Both the position numbers and the translations under genes were made by a program. Under the pieces are notes generated by a model. It searched no databases, was not told the DNA's origin, and was given only the letters and a program-made list of their open reading frames with translations. Shown here piece after piece: positions 1-9,271 of a stretch of DNA of 64,000 bases. Each line of letters starts with the position of its first letter. Position 1 is the stretch's first letter. Origin of the DNA: BOG-931 sp963761525 (GTDB lineage Bacteria > Pseudomonadota > Alphaproteobacteria > Rhizobiales > Xanthobacteraceae); NCBI GenBank assembly GCA_963761525.1, contig CAVXHG010000008.1, positions 434,001 to 498,000 of the forward strand. Reading direction: 5' to 3'.

Positions 1-39
1 GCAATTCCCGAATTCGGAGAAACAAGGCCGAAACGAAAA

Positions 40-59
40 CGGCCGGATAAGCCCGGCCG
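40..59 (-). terminator. Rho-independent terminator of speH
   Basis: Seven-base perfect stem CGGCCGG / CCGGCCG with a six-base loop. Read on the minus strand it is followed by GTTTTCGTTT, and it lies about 30 bases past the speH stop codon. Confidence 0.7.
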
Positions 60-86
60 CGCAATCAGATCAAATTGGCGGCTCGT

Positions 87-560
87 TCAGACGTCTTGAC
101 CGCGTAGCAGCTCATTGACGCCAACGCGTTCCGCCGAAAACGCCTCTTTGAGCACCGGCACGCATTTGTCCGGATCGGCCGAGCCGCACATGAAGACATC
201 GAGCGCGGCGTAGCCGGCTTCCGGCCAAGTGTGGATCGAGATGTGGCTTTCCGCCAGCACCGCCACCCCGGACACGCCGCTCGGCTGGAAGTGATGCAGG
301 TGGATGTGCAGCAGGGTCGCGCGGGATGCGTCCACGCAGCGCCGCAGCGTCGCCTCGATATGATCGATATCGTTGAGCCGCTTCGCGCCGTGCAGATCGA
401 TGATCAGATGCGTGCCGGCGCAGCGGACGCCGTTACGAACCGCGAAATGATCGTGGCGCTCGTTCGCCGGCGTCGGCTGCAACTTTGAGCTTCGTCTTTT
501 TGACTTCCGTTCGGGCGGTACCTGGGACATCCAAGCCCTTCGCCGATCGTAAGAGGGCAT
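87..560 (-). CDS. speH: S-adenosylmethionine decarboxylase proenzyme
   Basis: Makes decarboxylated S-adenosylmethionine, the aminopropyl donor for spermidine synthesis, in the cytosol. The 157-residue product has the family core after a basic N-terminal extension of about 40 residues. The self-processing site is visible as AESHISIHTWPE: Glu104-Ser105 is the predicted cleavage bond that creates the pyruvoyl group. His110 and Cys125 (in FMCG) keep the same +5 and +20 spacing from the serine as in characterised SpeH proteins. It stands alone on the minus strand with its own terminator; no spermidine synthase is adjacent. The exact start is uncertain because the N-terminal extension is poorly conserved in the family; a later start inside it is possible. 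The family call is secure. Confidence 0.93.
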   Translation of the reverse strand: MPSYDRRRAWMSQVPPERKSKRRSSKLQPTPANERHDHFAVRNGVRCAGTHLIIDLHGAKRLNDIDHIEATLRRCVDASRATLLHIHLHHFQPSGVSGVAVLAESHISIHTWPEAGYAALDVFMCGSADPDKCVPVLKEAFSAERVGVNELLRGQDV

Positions 561-849
561 TTTGTGCCATGCGTCCTCTCCAACCAGAATAAGAACCCGA
601 GATGCCGGCGAACCGGCGCCGCGGAATACGAAAGCCGCCCGATCAGTTCAACACAAACTGACCAACAGCGGCCCAGTCCCCACATAAATGCAATCGGCAG
701 GGAGTCAAGCGGATTTTGCAAGAAAACCTTTAAGACTTCAGTCGCGTTCCATCGATCCGATATTTCTGGCAGCGCGTCCCAAGTACATGGCGATCTTTGT
801 GCGGGGCCGCTAAGCTCGCGTTCCACCGTTAGAGACTCAAAAAACGAGA

Positions 850-1972
850 ATGGGGATGAGCGCCGACATCATAAGAACGCAATCGACGTTGCAGAAACCC
901 CTATGGCATGGAGGTTTTCGCACCTGTGCCTGCTGCGCATCGTCGCTCGATCCGCCAAGCAAGGCGCGCCGAAATTTTCTGGCCGGCGGAATAGCGGCGC
1001 TGGGTTTGGGTGCTTCGGCGACAACGCGTGCCGCCGCTCAGCCCGCGCCGGCCAAAGTGCGTATCGACGTCCATCATCACTATTTGCCGCCCGCGCAAGC
1101 CAAGGCATTTTCCGACAACCATGTCGGCGCGCCCAAGTGGTCGCCGCAAATGTCGCTCGATGACATGGACAAAGCAGGAGTCCAGAAGGCGGTGCTGTCG
1201 CTGGTGCAGCCGGGTGTGTGGCTCGGCGATGTCGAAGCCGCGCGCAAGCTCGCCCGCGAATGCAATGACTACGGTGCGCAGCTTCGCAAGGATTATCCGG
1301 GCCGTTTCGGCTTGTTTGCGGCCATCCCGCTACCCGATACCGAAGGCAGCCTGCGCGAGATCGAATATGCCCTCGACGTGCTTAAGTCCGACGGTATCGC
1401 CCTCTACACCAGCTATGCCGGCAAATATCTCGGCGATTCCGCCTTCGTGCCGGTGTTCGAGGAGCTGAACCGGCGCAAAGCGGTGGTTTATACGCATCCG
1501 GTTTCACCGGCCTGTTGCAGCAATCTCATTGCTGGCGTGCCGGACGCCAGCATCGAATACGCGACCGATACGACGCGCACCATCGCAAGCCTGATTTTCG
1601 GCGACGGTGGCACGGCATTCAAATGCCCCGATATCCGGTTCATCTGGTCGCACAGTGGCGGCACCCTGCCATTCCTGATCGGCCGCTTTATCCGCCAGAC
1701 CATGGTCAAGAAGGACCCGCGCATGCCCGATGGCCCGCTGCCCGTCGTGCAGAAATTCTATTACGAAATCGCGCAGGGCAATCTGCCGGGTCAGTTTGCG
1801 GCGCTGCTGAAGCTCGTCCCGGTGTCGCAAATCATGTTCGGATCGGACTATCCATACCGCGAGGCGATCGAGGCGGTGGACGGCCTCAATGACTATCCGT
1901 TCAGCGATGCCGAACGTGCATCGATCAATCGCGAGACGGCTCTGCGTCTGATGCCGCGGCCTTGCTGGCTAA
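850..1972 (+). CDS. Tat-exported amidohydrolase (ACMSD-like metal-dependent hydrolase), probable one-base error near the 3' end
   Basis: About 373 residues. A Cys-rich leader (CACCAS, about 26-31) precedes a twin-arginine signal (ARRNFLAGG, about 39-47), suggesting a periplasmic enzyme. The HHH metal-ligand cluster lies at about 75-77, with a downstream SHSGG-like segment and GSDYPY, as in amidohydrolase-2/ACMSD relatives. As sequenced the frame has no stop and runs on into the downstream glycine-zipper gene. Removing one C near 1960 gives an ending MPRLAG and a TAA at 1970-1972, a normal C-terminus for this family. I therefore treat the apparent 530-residue fusion as false. The substrate cannot be read from the sequence; aromatic-acid ring-cleavage products or related carboxylates are typical of the family. 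Confidence 0.8.
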
Positions 1973-2130
1973 GTGGCCTCAGAGCGGTCCGGAGAGTCGA
2001 TGAACGGGTGACGATTTCGTCGGCAAATACTCTATCGATGATGGCCTCGATTTGGCCCGAACCGAATGAAGCGTTCCGGCGACTAAACAGCCACGGGCCG
2101 CTACAGCGGCAGGGAACGGAGAACAAAGAC

Positions 2131-2442
2131 ATGATGCGCACTTTGGGGGCAGGGGTCCTTTTGGCGCTCGCGGCGCTGATGCCGGTGCAGCAGGCGGCCG
2201 CTCAGGATCCGGTCGGCGGCGCGATTGTCGGCGGTGCGCTGGGCGGCATTATCGGCGGCGCGGTCGGCCGCGGCGCAGGCGGTGTGATCGCTGGAGCGGC
2301 GATTGGCGCGGCGACGGGTGCTATCATCGCCAGCGAAGCCGAACGCCGCAACGGCGGTTACTACTGGTGGCACAGCGGCTGCTATTACCGTTATCCCAAC
2401 GGCGCCTGGGTCCAGGTCGGGCTGAATTATTGCGGCTACTGA
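2131..2442 (+). CDS. Glycine-zipper envelope protein with signal peptide
   Basis: A 103-residue exported protein. An N-terminal signal peptide (MMRTLGAGVL... to AAAQ, about 1-25) is followed by a glycine-zipper segment with repeated GGAxxGGxxGG spacing (about 29-66) of the kind seen in rickettsial 17-kDa/SlyB-type surface antigens. An aromatic, Cys-containing C-terminus (YYWWHSGCYY, then NYCGY) follows. The start at 2131 is supported by GGAG nine bases upstream. It is in the same frame as the amidohydrolase before it only because that gene's stop is masked by an apparent extra base. A role in the envelope is inferred; the specific function is unknown. Confidence 0.75.
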   Translation: MMRTLGAGVLLALAALMPVQQAAAQDPVGGAIVGGALGGIIGGAVGRGAGGVIAGAAIGAATGAIIASEAERRNGGYYWWHSGCYYRYPNGAWVQVGLNYCGY

Positions 2443-2445
2443 GTA

Positions 2446-3575
2446 TCAGCGCGTTGATAGCCTTGACGGCCGGCGCGGGCTTCGGCTGCGCCGGCTTCCG
2501 GGTACGGGTCCGGAAGAAGCTGAGCACGCGTTTCGCGGTTTCCGACTGCAGCTTGTTGAAGCTGATGAGCGACTGTTCGAGATCCTCCGCCGACATGCCG
2601 CGATCGGAGGCGCGCAGCAGCAGGACGGCTTTGGTCGTGGTCGGTGACAGGCCGGCGACCTTGCAAAGGATCAGAATGATCTCCGCGCCGGGATCGAGCA
2701 GCGCGCGCTCAACGACGTCGATCGGCGTGTCGGCACAGGATCGACAGCGCGATCGCTGATTCCTCGAATTTGCGGTCCTTGGCGTATTGATAGATTTCGG
2801 CCTCGCCGATGCGGTGGATCCGGTTCTGCCGCTCCACCGCCGCTTCCGCCGCGGCAAAGGCCGGCGATGCGTTGCGGATTTCGCTGCGAATACTGCCGAC
2901 AACTTCGGCGACGACGCCTTCGATATCGGTAGAGGCCTGCGGGTTCTCGGCGACCAGGCGCGCGCGCACCGCGCTCGAGGCCTTGTCGAGCAGCATCAGA
3001 AAATGCGGGCGGGGGATGTCGTCGCGCATGCCGACTTCGCTCGCCAGCGTATCGTCTCCGGACGAGCGGTTGACCAAAATGCGGAAGCCGGCGTCGGAGA
3101 AACGCGCGCCCCGGTTCTTGACCACCGAATGCACTACGTCGCGGTCACCGCGCTCGACCAGGATATCGGTCATCGCCTCGCTTAGTGACCCGCGCTGCGC
3201 GATAGCATGAAGGTGCTCCTGGCTCTTTGAATTTGCGGTGGCGAGCAGAGTGTCTTCGTTGAGCCGCTCGGACCGGATCAGGATGGGGCGGGCGACCTCG
3301 ATGTCGTCGTCAAACGCCAGAAGATGAACAATGTTGAGCGGCGCGTTGGCGATCGGCGCCAGCCGGTCTGCCAGCTTGGCGCGCGCTTTGGCCTCGATCG
3401 TGCTCACGAGGCGCGCCATCACGTCGTCGAACACGCTGACCTGGTCTTCGGAAAAGCGCGGGGCGCCGTTGATGAAGAGATCGGTGACGCTGGTCAGGAT
3501 TTCGTTGCGGCGGTCGAATGTGCCTGAAGACAGCGCGGTTTCGAGTTCTTCAAGGAGGGGAACGGAGTGCATCAT
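2446..3575 (-). CDS. DUF2336 domain protein, one frameshift as sequenced
   Basis: The protein begins MMHSVPLLEELETAL and is mostly alpha-helical, matching the DUF2336 family of alphaproteobacteria, whose role is unknown. The frame breaks near 2740: dropping one C joins ...IALSILC to DTPIDVVERALLDPG and restores the family C-terminal half (EIILILCKVAGLSP..., LISFNKLQSETAKRVLSFFR). The stop is ambiguous because the end may hold a second error; candidates are TGA at 2446 and TAG at 2436, both converging on the glycine-zipper gene. Upstream in-frame sequence belongs to a different gene and is not part of the protein. Confidence 0.75.
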
Positions 3576-3759
3576 GCCGCGCACGCACGCCATTGAATTT
3601 GCGTCGAGAATGCCGTGGAAGCGGTGAACAAACCGTTGTGAGCGGCTGCTTTGACAGCGCCGCTCATGGTTAATGAGAAGCATAAATGGCGTCTGCGAAC
3701 GAAGCCTTGGCGGCATTCGCTCCGGGGCACGCTGCGCCGCAATCCGGCAAAATACTCGC

Positions 3760-4091
3760 TCACCGGGCCGGGAAGGCACCCATCCGGTTGTGCACTTCGG
3801 CGGGGACGCGATAGTCGCGGAGCACCGGCCGCGGATCGCGCATGCCGATCGCTTCGCGCTGGACGATGAAGCACCACAGCGCGTGGCTCGCTCCGGCGAC
3901 CAGCCGAGCCCGTGTCGCATCCCGCGCGCCGTGGTTGCGGTCGTATTCGGCCAAGCGCTGCCAGCGCCGCTTCGAGCGCGCGGCCAAGCCGGCCGAACGC
4001 GACGACCTGCTCCTGCGCGATCTCGTAATCGAGCGCCGCCGTGCGCGCCATTCGCGAACTTGAACTGGGCGACGGGCGGGCGTAAAGTCAT
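3760..4091 (-). pseudogene. DUF6665 family protein, two one-base insertions as sequenced
   Basis: A small protein of about 110 residues. Starting at MTLRPPVAQFKFA, dropping one A gives ...TAALDYEIAQEQVVAFGRLG; dropping one T gives ...AALAALAEYDRNHGARDA and then ALWCFIVQREAIGMRDPRPVLRDYRVP. The last block (FxVQREAxGxRDxxxVxxxYxVP) is the recognisable signature of DUF6665 proteins found in Rhizobiales. Function is unknown. It lies about 185 bases upstream of DUF2336 on the same strand. Because both breaks are single-base insertions it may be intact in the living cell. Confidence 0.65.
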
Positions 4092-4145
4092 GGCAACACG
4101 ATAATAGGCAAATTCGGCAGCCGTCATCGCTGGGTGGAGGGAATC

Positions 4146-5098
4146 ATGCGAAGACTTGTTGTTGCCGTCTTGTCGATTTTTGCGCTGGCGGGCGCGATCC
4201 GCACGCGCTGCCGCCGAGGACACGCTCAAAGTGGCCGTCCCGCAGAAAGGCGCCTGGGACGCCGGCATTGCCGAGACTCGGCCAGCGCGGCGGCATTTTC
4301 AAAAAGCATGGTCTCAATCTCGATATCCTCTATACGGCGGCCGGTCCGGAATCGATCCAGGCCATGATCGCCGGTTCAGATCGACATTTCGGTGGCTTCC
4401 GGCATATCGGCGGCAATTGGCACTTTCGCCAAGGGCGCGCCGATCCGCATTATCTCCAGCGAGATGACCGGCGCGCCGGATCTTTACTGGTTCGTGCCGG
4501 CGGATTCGCCGATCCACACCATCCAAGATATGAACGACAAGACGGTGGCGTTTTCCGCGGTCGGGTCGTCCAGCCACGGCTCGCTGCTGGCGCTGATCGC
4601 GCAATATCACCTGACCGCCAAGCCGACGGCGACCGGCAATATCGCTTCGACGATCACGCAGACCATGACCAAGCAGGTGGACGTCGGTTTCGGCGCCGCG
4701 CCGTTCGGTCTCGATCTGGTCGAAAGCGGCAAGGCGCGCATCATCGCCACCGGCAACGACGTCGTCGGCGCTGCGCACGCGCGCGGTGCGCGTCAATCTG
4801 ACCGGCGCCGACACGTTGCAGAACCGACACGACGTGCTCGTGCGCTTCATGCAGGCCTACAAGGAAACTGTCGACTGGATGTATTCCAGTCCGGAAGCGC
4901 TCAAGATCTACGGCGAATATTCCGGACTGCCGGACAACATCGTGCAGCGCGTCATCAAGCTGATGCCGAAAGAGGCGCTGCAGACCGACGAGGTCAAAGG
5001 CATCGACGAGCATCATGGCCGACGCGGTGACGCAAAAATTCCTGTCCGCGCCGCTGACGCCGGATCAGCTCAAGGAATTGATCCAGATTCAGAAGTAG
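4146..5098 (+). pseudogene. ABC transporter solute-binding protein (NMT1/SsuA-like), about five frameshifts as sequenced
   Basis: A periplasmic binding protein of about 315 residues when read through. It has a signal peptide (MRRLVVAVLSIFALAGA), a mature start EDTLKVAVPQKGAWD, ligand-domain segments IFKKHGLNLDILYTAAGPESI and DISVASG, TVAFSAVGSSSHGSL, and a C-terminal helical part (FMQAYKETVDWMYSS). These fit the NMT1/THI5-like family that delivers nitrate, taurine, aliphatic sulfonates or pyrimidines. At least five frame changes occur (near 4195, 4275, 4375, 4765 and 5010). Each can be repaired by removing one base, for example GAGACTCGG to GAGCTCGG. No permease or ATPase gene is adjacent, so the ligand is unknown. 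Confidence 0.7.
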
Positions 5099-5129
5099 CC
5101 TGATCTTTTCGTGCGGCGCGATGTTCGGT

Positions 5130-5684
5130 TTAACGCGCCCACGTCACTACGCTGACGCCGGCGGCGGCATCGAGGTCGCGCCGCGGGCCGGCTTTCAGTC
5201 CATGCCGCATCAGCACGTCCTCCGGCGTCGCATTCGGCCCGACGGCGGTGAAAACCGGGCGGCCGCCCGGGATTTTCGCATTCGCCGCGCGCGACAGATG
5301 AAACGCGTCGTAACGCGGCAGGAACATGCTGAACACGTCGGTGCCGCCGATGATGGCGACAATGCCGTCGCCAACGCCGAGTTCCGCGAGCGCCTGCTCG
5401 AGCGTCGCGCCGGTCGGATTCCAGAGCAGCGCATTAGGGTGAGATCGGATCGGGCGCGATGGCCGCGATCTGGCGCGTGAGACCACCAAACGTTTGCGCC
5501 GCGCCGCGCGCGGGCCGCCTTCGTGCGAATGGCGGCCGTGCACGAGCGACGGCGGCGTGGTCGAGCCCGGCTTGAAAGAAATGTCTGGTCGGCATCGTTG
5601 CGGATCGAAGTCTGGCATGACGCCGTTGGCATCGGCGATCATGCCGTCGGCGGAAACGATGACGTAGCCTTCGATGCGGAGCAA
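5130..5684 (-). pseudogene. RibD C-terminal/dihydrofolate-reductase-like protein, frameshifted as sequenced
   Basis: The start LRIEGYVIVSADGMIAD and the end segment VAIIGGTDVFSMFLPRYDAFHLSRA with PGGRPVF match the RibD C-terminal reductase superfamily, NADPH-using enzymes related to DHFR and 5-amino-6-ribosylaminouracil reductase. The middle is broken: removing single bases gives MPDSIRNDADQTFFQAGLDHAAV, and further small corrections give RLVVSRQIAAIAPDPISPNALLWNPTG. The apparent start is TTG behind AGGAG; a better start could be hidden by another error. Function beyond the fold is not determinable. Confidence 0.65.
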
Positions 5685-5700
5685 AGCGACGACCGCGCTC

Positions 5701-5862
5701 CTAGAATACCGCGAGATAACGCAACAGCGAGAGAATGCCGATAATGATCACGATCATGCGCACGATCTGCTTGGCGCGGCCGTCGATCGGCAGCATGTTG
5801 ACGAGATAAAGGACGAGGATGACGACGAGGAAGGTGATCAATGCGCTGATAAGAATGCCCAT
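5701..5862 (-). CDS. Small two-helix membrane protein (Thivi_2564-like)
   Basis: A 53-residue protein with hydrophobic segments at about 3-24 and 33-52 separated by a short PIDGRAKQ loop, an arrangement I associate with the Thivi_2564 family of small membrane proteins. A strong AGGAGG lies six bases before the ATG, which supports translation. It sits between the RibD-like gene and the MFS gene on the same strand. No function is known. Confidence 0.7.
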   Translation of the reverse strand: MGILISALITFLVVILVLYLVNMLPIDGRAKQIVRMIVIIIGILSLLRYLAVF

Positions 5863-6012
5863 GAAGTCCTCCTCTGCAAATGGAATGTGAGAAATCTAGA
5901 CATTTGTCGTCCAGCTTGGCACAGCGCCGTTGACCGTTAAAAGGCCGCGCAGCGAACAACGCTCATTTGCCAGGTTTCGTTCCCGATTGATCGGGCGCTT
6001 GCTGTGTATGGC

Positions 6013-7501
6013 TCAACTTGCGCGGGAAGCAGCAGCGACGACGGCGAGGGTTAGCACCGCCAGCACGCCGGCGATGATATAGACCTCGTGCAACGCGCCG
6101 GCGATTGCGCTGCCAAGGTGCGCAATCGTGTCGGCGGCAAGCTCGCCGCGCCGTTCGCGGGTCGAGCAGTCGCTCCAGCGCATCGCCAGCGCCGGGCACT
6201 TGCCGCGCCACGCCGAAATTGAGCATGGCGCCGCCGATGGCTGCGCCGAGCGATTTGGCCGATCGTGCGCGCAAATAGAAACGACGCCGTGGCGACGCCG
6301 CGCTCATTCCAGTCGACACTGCCCTGCATCGACAGCAGGAATGTTTGGTTGCAAAAGCCCATGCCGAGGCCGACCAGCAGTGTCGCCGCGCCGAGCCGCA
6401 GGAAAGAGCTGTCTTGATCGAGCGAGATCAGAAGCGCGGTGCCGCCGATCAGTAAGATCGAGTCCGGCGATGCCGACAGTCCTGTACGACGTGATGGCCC
6501 ATAAAGCGCGCGGCAATCACCGCGCTGATGCTCCACGATACCGATTGAATGGCGATGGCGGTGCCGGCGAACGGTCACGCTGCGCCCCATCCCGGCTTGG
6601 ACGATAAGTCGGCAGGAAAGCGACGACGCACATCAGCAGCACGCCGATGGTAAGGCCGCCAAAATTGCACTCCGCCATGATGCGTCGGCGCCAGAGCCGG
6701 AACGGCACAATCGGTTCTTTGCGCGCGGCGTTCCTGCACAACAGCAACACCAACGCGAGCGACGCCGACGCCAAGCAGCGCCGCGGCCACCGGCACGCTC
6801 AGATTCTGCGCCTGCACGACCGTCATCAGGACGCCGCCGACGCCGATCATCAGCAAGCATCGAGCCGAGCACATCGACCTGGTGCGGCCGCAGTTCGATC
6901 CGCTCGTGGAGCGAACGCGCCATGATCAGGATCGCGACGATGCCGATCGGCAGATTGATCCAGAACACGAATGCCCAGTGCAGGTGCTGCACGATGAACG
7001 CGCCGAGCACCGGCCCGGCAATGGCCGCCAGTCCCCAGACGCTGGAAAGCCAGCCCTGGACCTTTGCGCGATCGGCGGGTGGATAGATGTCGCCGACAAT
7101 CGTTGTTGCCATCGATTGCAGCGAGCCCGCGCCTAGCCCTTGAATGGTGCGGAACAGCGACAAGCGACGCCATGCCCCAGCCCTGCTAAGCGCCCAGGTG
7201 AAACCGCACGCCGTCGAGGCGAGCAGGAACAACGTGGCGCCGCTGACAAACATCCGCTTGCGGCCGTAGAGGTCGGCAAGCCGTCCATAGACCGGCGTCG
7301 AGACCGCCTGCGCCAGCAGGTACGCGGCGAACACCCAGCTGAAGAGATGGAAGCCGCCGAGCTGGCCGACAATCGTCGGCATCGCGGTCGCCACGATCGT
7401 CGCTTCGACAGCGGCCATGAAAATGGCCATCATGCAGGCGAACGTTACCGCGCGCCGACGCGTCAGGTGCTGGCGGTGTTGGGATGTAAAGTAGCGGACA
7501 T
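6013..7501 (-). pseudogene. MFS transporter, DHA2 (EmrB/QacA-like) family, frameshifted as sequenced
   Basis: An inner-membrane drug/proton antiporter of about 480-495 residues. The N-terminal half reads cleanly: MMAIFMAAVEATIVATAMPTI (helix 1, the motif typical of DHA2), VYGRLADLYGRKRMF (motif A), then IQGLGAGSLQSMATTIVGDI and AGPVLGAFI (motif C). Later parts change frame several times; removing one base yields ...FARTIGQSLGAAIGGAMLNFG and LDPRERRGELAADTIAHLG, ending HEVYIIAGVLAVLTLAVVAA and TGA at 6013-6015. The start is uncertain: ATG at 7501 needs one base removed. No MarR/TetR regulator or HlyD-type partner is adjacent. Confidence 0.72.
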
Positions 7502-7551
7502 GATTCCCGGAACGCGCTGGGCTTATACTGCGGCGCCAGGAGGAGGCGGCA

Positions 7552-7782
7552 ATGAACGAACCCGCAAGCCTGATCATGCTGCAATTCTTGGCTTGGGTTG
7601 CCGACCGCCCGCGCACGCGCGAACAGGCGGTCGAAGCCTGGCACAGTTGTCCGCACATCTCAGTGTGGGAAGACGCGATCGTAAACGGTCTGGTTCGCAC
7701 CGAAAACAACGGCAACCGTACAATCGCTCTGACATCGCAGGGCGCGCGGCTCCTCGAAAAATCAAGAGCCGAAACACTTTGA
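7552..7782 (+). CDS. Hypothetical small protein, winged-helix-like
   Basis: 76 residues, soluble and mostly helical (LQFLAWVADRPRTREQAVEAWHSCP), ending in a short beta-like segment (GLVRTENNGNRTIALTSQGARLLEKSR) that resembles a wing and final helix. AGGAGG stands just upstream of the ATG. Comparable short proteins are common in Bradyrhizobium-type genomes, but I know of no assigned function. DNA binding is only a guess from the fold pattern. Confidence 0.65.
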   Translation: MNEPASLIMLQFLAWVADRPRTREQAVEAWHSCPHISVWEDAIVNGLVRTENNGNRTIALTSQGARLLEKSRAETL

Positions 7783-7806
7783 GCAAGTGCGTGGTGGATT
7801 GGCGCC

Positions 7807-8358
7807 TTACGTCAGCGGCGCACGCCCGGGCTGCGGCGGAATATCGAAGACGTTAAGCACCAAGCCGATCATCCGTAGAGGCCGGCACAGGTGACGGCTC
7901 GATAACGCCGTCGAGCGCCGAAGGCGGCTTTGGCACGCTCGAACATCGCGGCGCTGACGGTCTTGTTGGCGAGAAGCTCGGTGACGAAATTCGTAGATCA
8001 GTCGCTCGTCATCGCGTTTGAAGTCCGGCCGCTTGCGCGTCGCGAATGGCGTCGGTCACGTCCTGGCCGAAATGCCTCATTAGCCCGTGCGGACTCGTGC
8101 ACCGACCATGCGTATTGCGCCGTGGCGCTGCGCACGACCAGAAAGATGATCAGCTCGATCGAGTCGCCGGCCGAGCTTGGCCTTGTGCCGGTAGTAGTTG
8201 ACCAGCTCGTCGGCAGGTTCGGCGATATCCGGCGTATGGATCAGCACCGAAAACGGTCCGCTGAGCGTGTTGTGCGGCCGGGATTTCAGAAAATCGTCGT
8301 GAAGCTCTTGTTGTCGCGGCGAGAGTTTTTCTCGCGTTACTTCTTCAATGCGGGCCAT
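7807..8358 (-). pseudogene. Carboxymuconolactone decarboxylase family protein, at least four frameshifts as sequenced
   Basis: The first part, MARIEEVTREKLSPRQQELHDDFL then SGPFSVLIHTPDIAEPADEL, is typical of CMD-family proteins (AhpD-like fold, often gamma-carboxymuconolactone decarboxylase relatives). Single-base removals give IELIIFLVVRSATAQYAWSVHE, KRPDFKRDDERLIYEFVTELL and ANKTVSAAMFERAKAAF, then MIGLVLNVFDIPPQPGRAPLT ending at TAA 7807. It follows the metallo-beta-lactamase-fold gene by 22 bases on the same strand, so the two probably form an operon. AAGGAA precedes the start. Confidence 0.68.
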
Positions 8359-8380
8359 CGGGTTCCTTTGGATTTTCCTC

Positions 8381-9213
8381 TTATTTCAATTCAGCCGAGC
8401 CGTCGCCGCGCACTGCGGCGACGTAACGCGCGATCGAACGTTTCACGACGTCCTTGCCGCCGCGCGGAATGGTGCGGTCGAACCAGGCGCCGTGGATGAC
8501 GTCGTAATCGTACGGCTCAAGCAGCGCGCCGATCCGCTCGACCGCCGGCGCGGACAGCGGAATCATGTTCGGATAGCTGCGCATGAAGGTCACAAATTTG
8601 CGGTCGGGGATCACCTGCACGATGTCGCCGGACAGCAGCGAGCCGCGGCTTCCGCCGCCTTGCGCCCAGTGCAGCACGGTGCCGCCGGCGAAATGACCGC
8701 CGCAGCGGATCAAGGTGACGCCGGTCGCTAGCGTGCAGCGTATCGCCGTCCCAGAATTTGATCGCCGGATCGGGCCGCATCACCCATTGCTGGTCGCCGG
8801 CATGCAGATGAATCGGCGCATTGAAGGCGTGCGCCCATTCCACCATCGATGAGTAGTAGTGCGGATGCGAAATGGCGATGCCAACGAGCCCGCCAAGACC
8901 TTTGACGATTTCGATCGGTCGCGTCGTCAAGCAGCGAGATGCAATCCCACAGCACATTGCCCTTGTCGGTCTTCAGCAGCAGTGCGCGCTGGCCGATGGC
9001 GAAGGCCGGCACGCGTGCCGATACCGATCAGGCCCGGTTCTTCCTGGCGAAAGGTATTGCTATATCGCCGCGCCAAGCGCGTCGTGAGTGGTCCAGGTCT
9101 GGCCCGATGGCGGCACGAACTGGCGTTCTTCGTCGCAGATCGGACAGCGCTGCGGCGCTGTGTCGGATGGCGGCGAATTGCGTGCCGCAGGTATTGCAGA
9201 TGAAGGCTGGCAT
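8381..9213 (-). pseudogene. Metallo-beta-lactamase-fold protein with N-terminal zinc ribbon, frameshifted as sequenced
   Basis: The N-terminus has a rubredoxin-like CNTCGTQ; one-base removal supplies the second pair as CPICDEERQFVPPSGQTW. Then come RQEEPGLIGIGT, GNVLWDCISLLDDA, a lactamase-fold core GIAISHPHYYSSMVEW, HLHAGDQQWV, CGGHFAGGTVLHW and SGDIVQVIPDRKFVTFM. The usual HxHxDH is replaced by HPHYY, so a complete di-zinc site is doubtful; this is seen in a subfamily of such proteins. At least four frame changes occur as sequenced. Function is unknown. Confidence 0.68.
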
Positions 9214-9232
9214 CGATGACAGCAGACACGAA

Positions 9233-9260
9233 AAGCGCGGCGCTGAAAAGCGCCGCGCTT
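9233..9260 (-). terminator. Terminator of the dienelactone hydrolase gene
   Basis: Twelve-base perfect stem (AAGCGCGGCGCT / AGCGCCGCGCTT) with a GAAA loop, eleven bases past the stop at 9272. Read on the minus strand it runs into TTTTCG. Confidence 0.75.
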
Positions 9261-9271
9261 GATGAGAGGCG

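Noticed and set aside
850..2442. A single 530-residue amidohydrolase/glycine-zipper fusion protein
   Set aside because: The joining stretch has no family similarity, the zipper part has its own signal peptide and ribosome-binding site, and removal of one base gives a normal stop at 1970-1972.
3575..4268. N-terminal extension of the DUF2336 frame across this stretch
   Set aside because: It runs through the DUF6665 gene in the wrong frame; the domain starts cleanly at the ATG at 3575.
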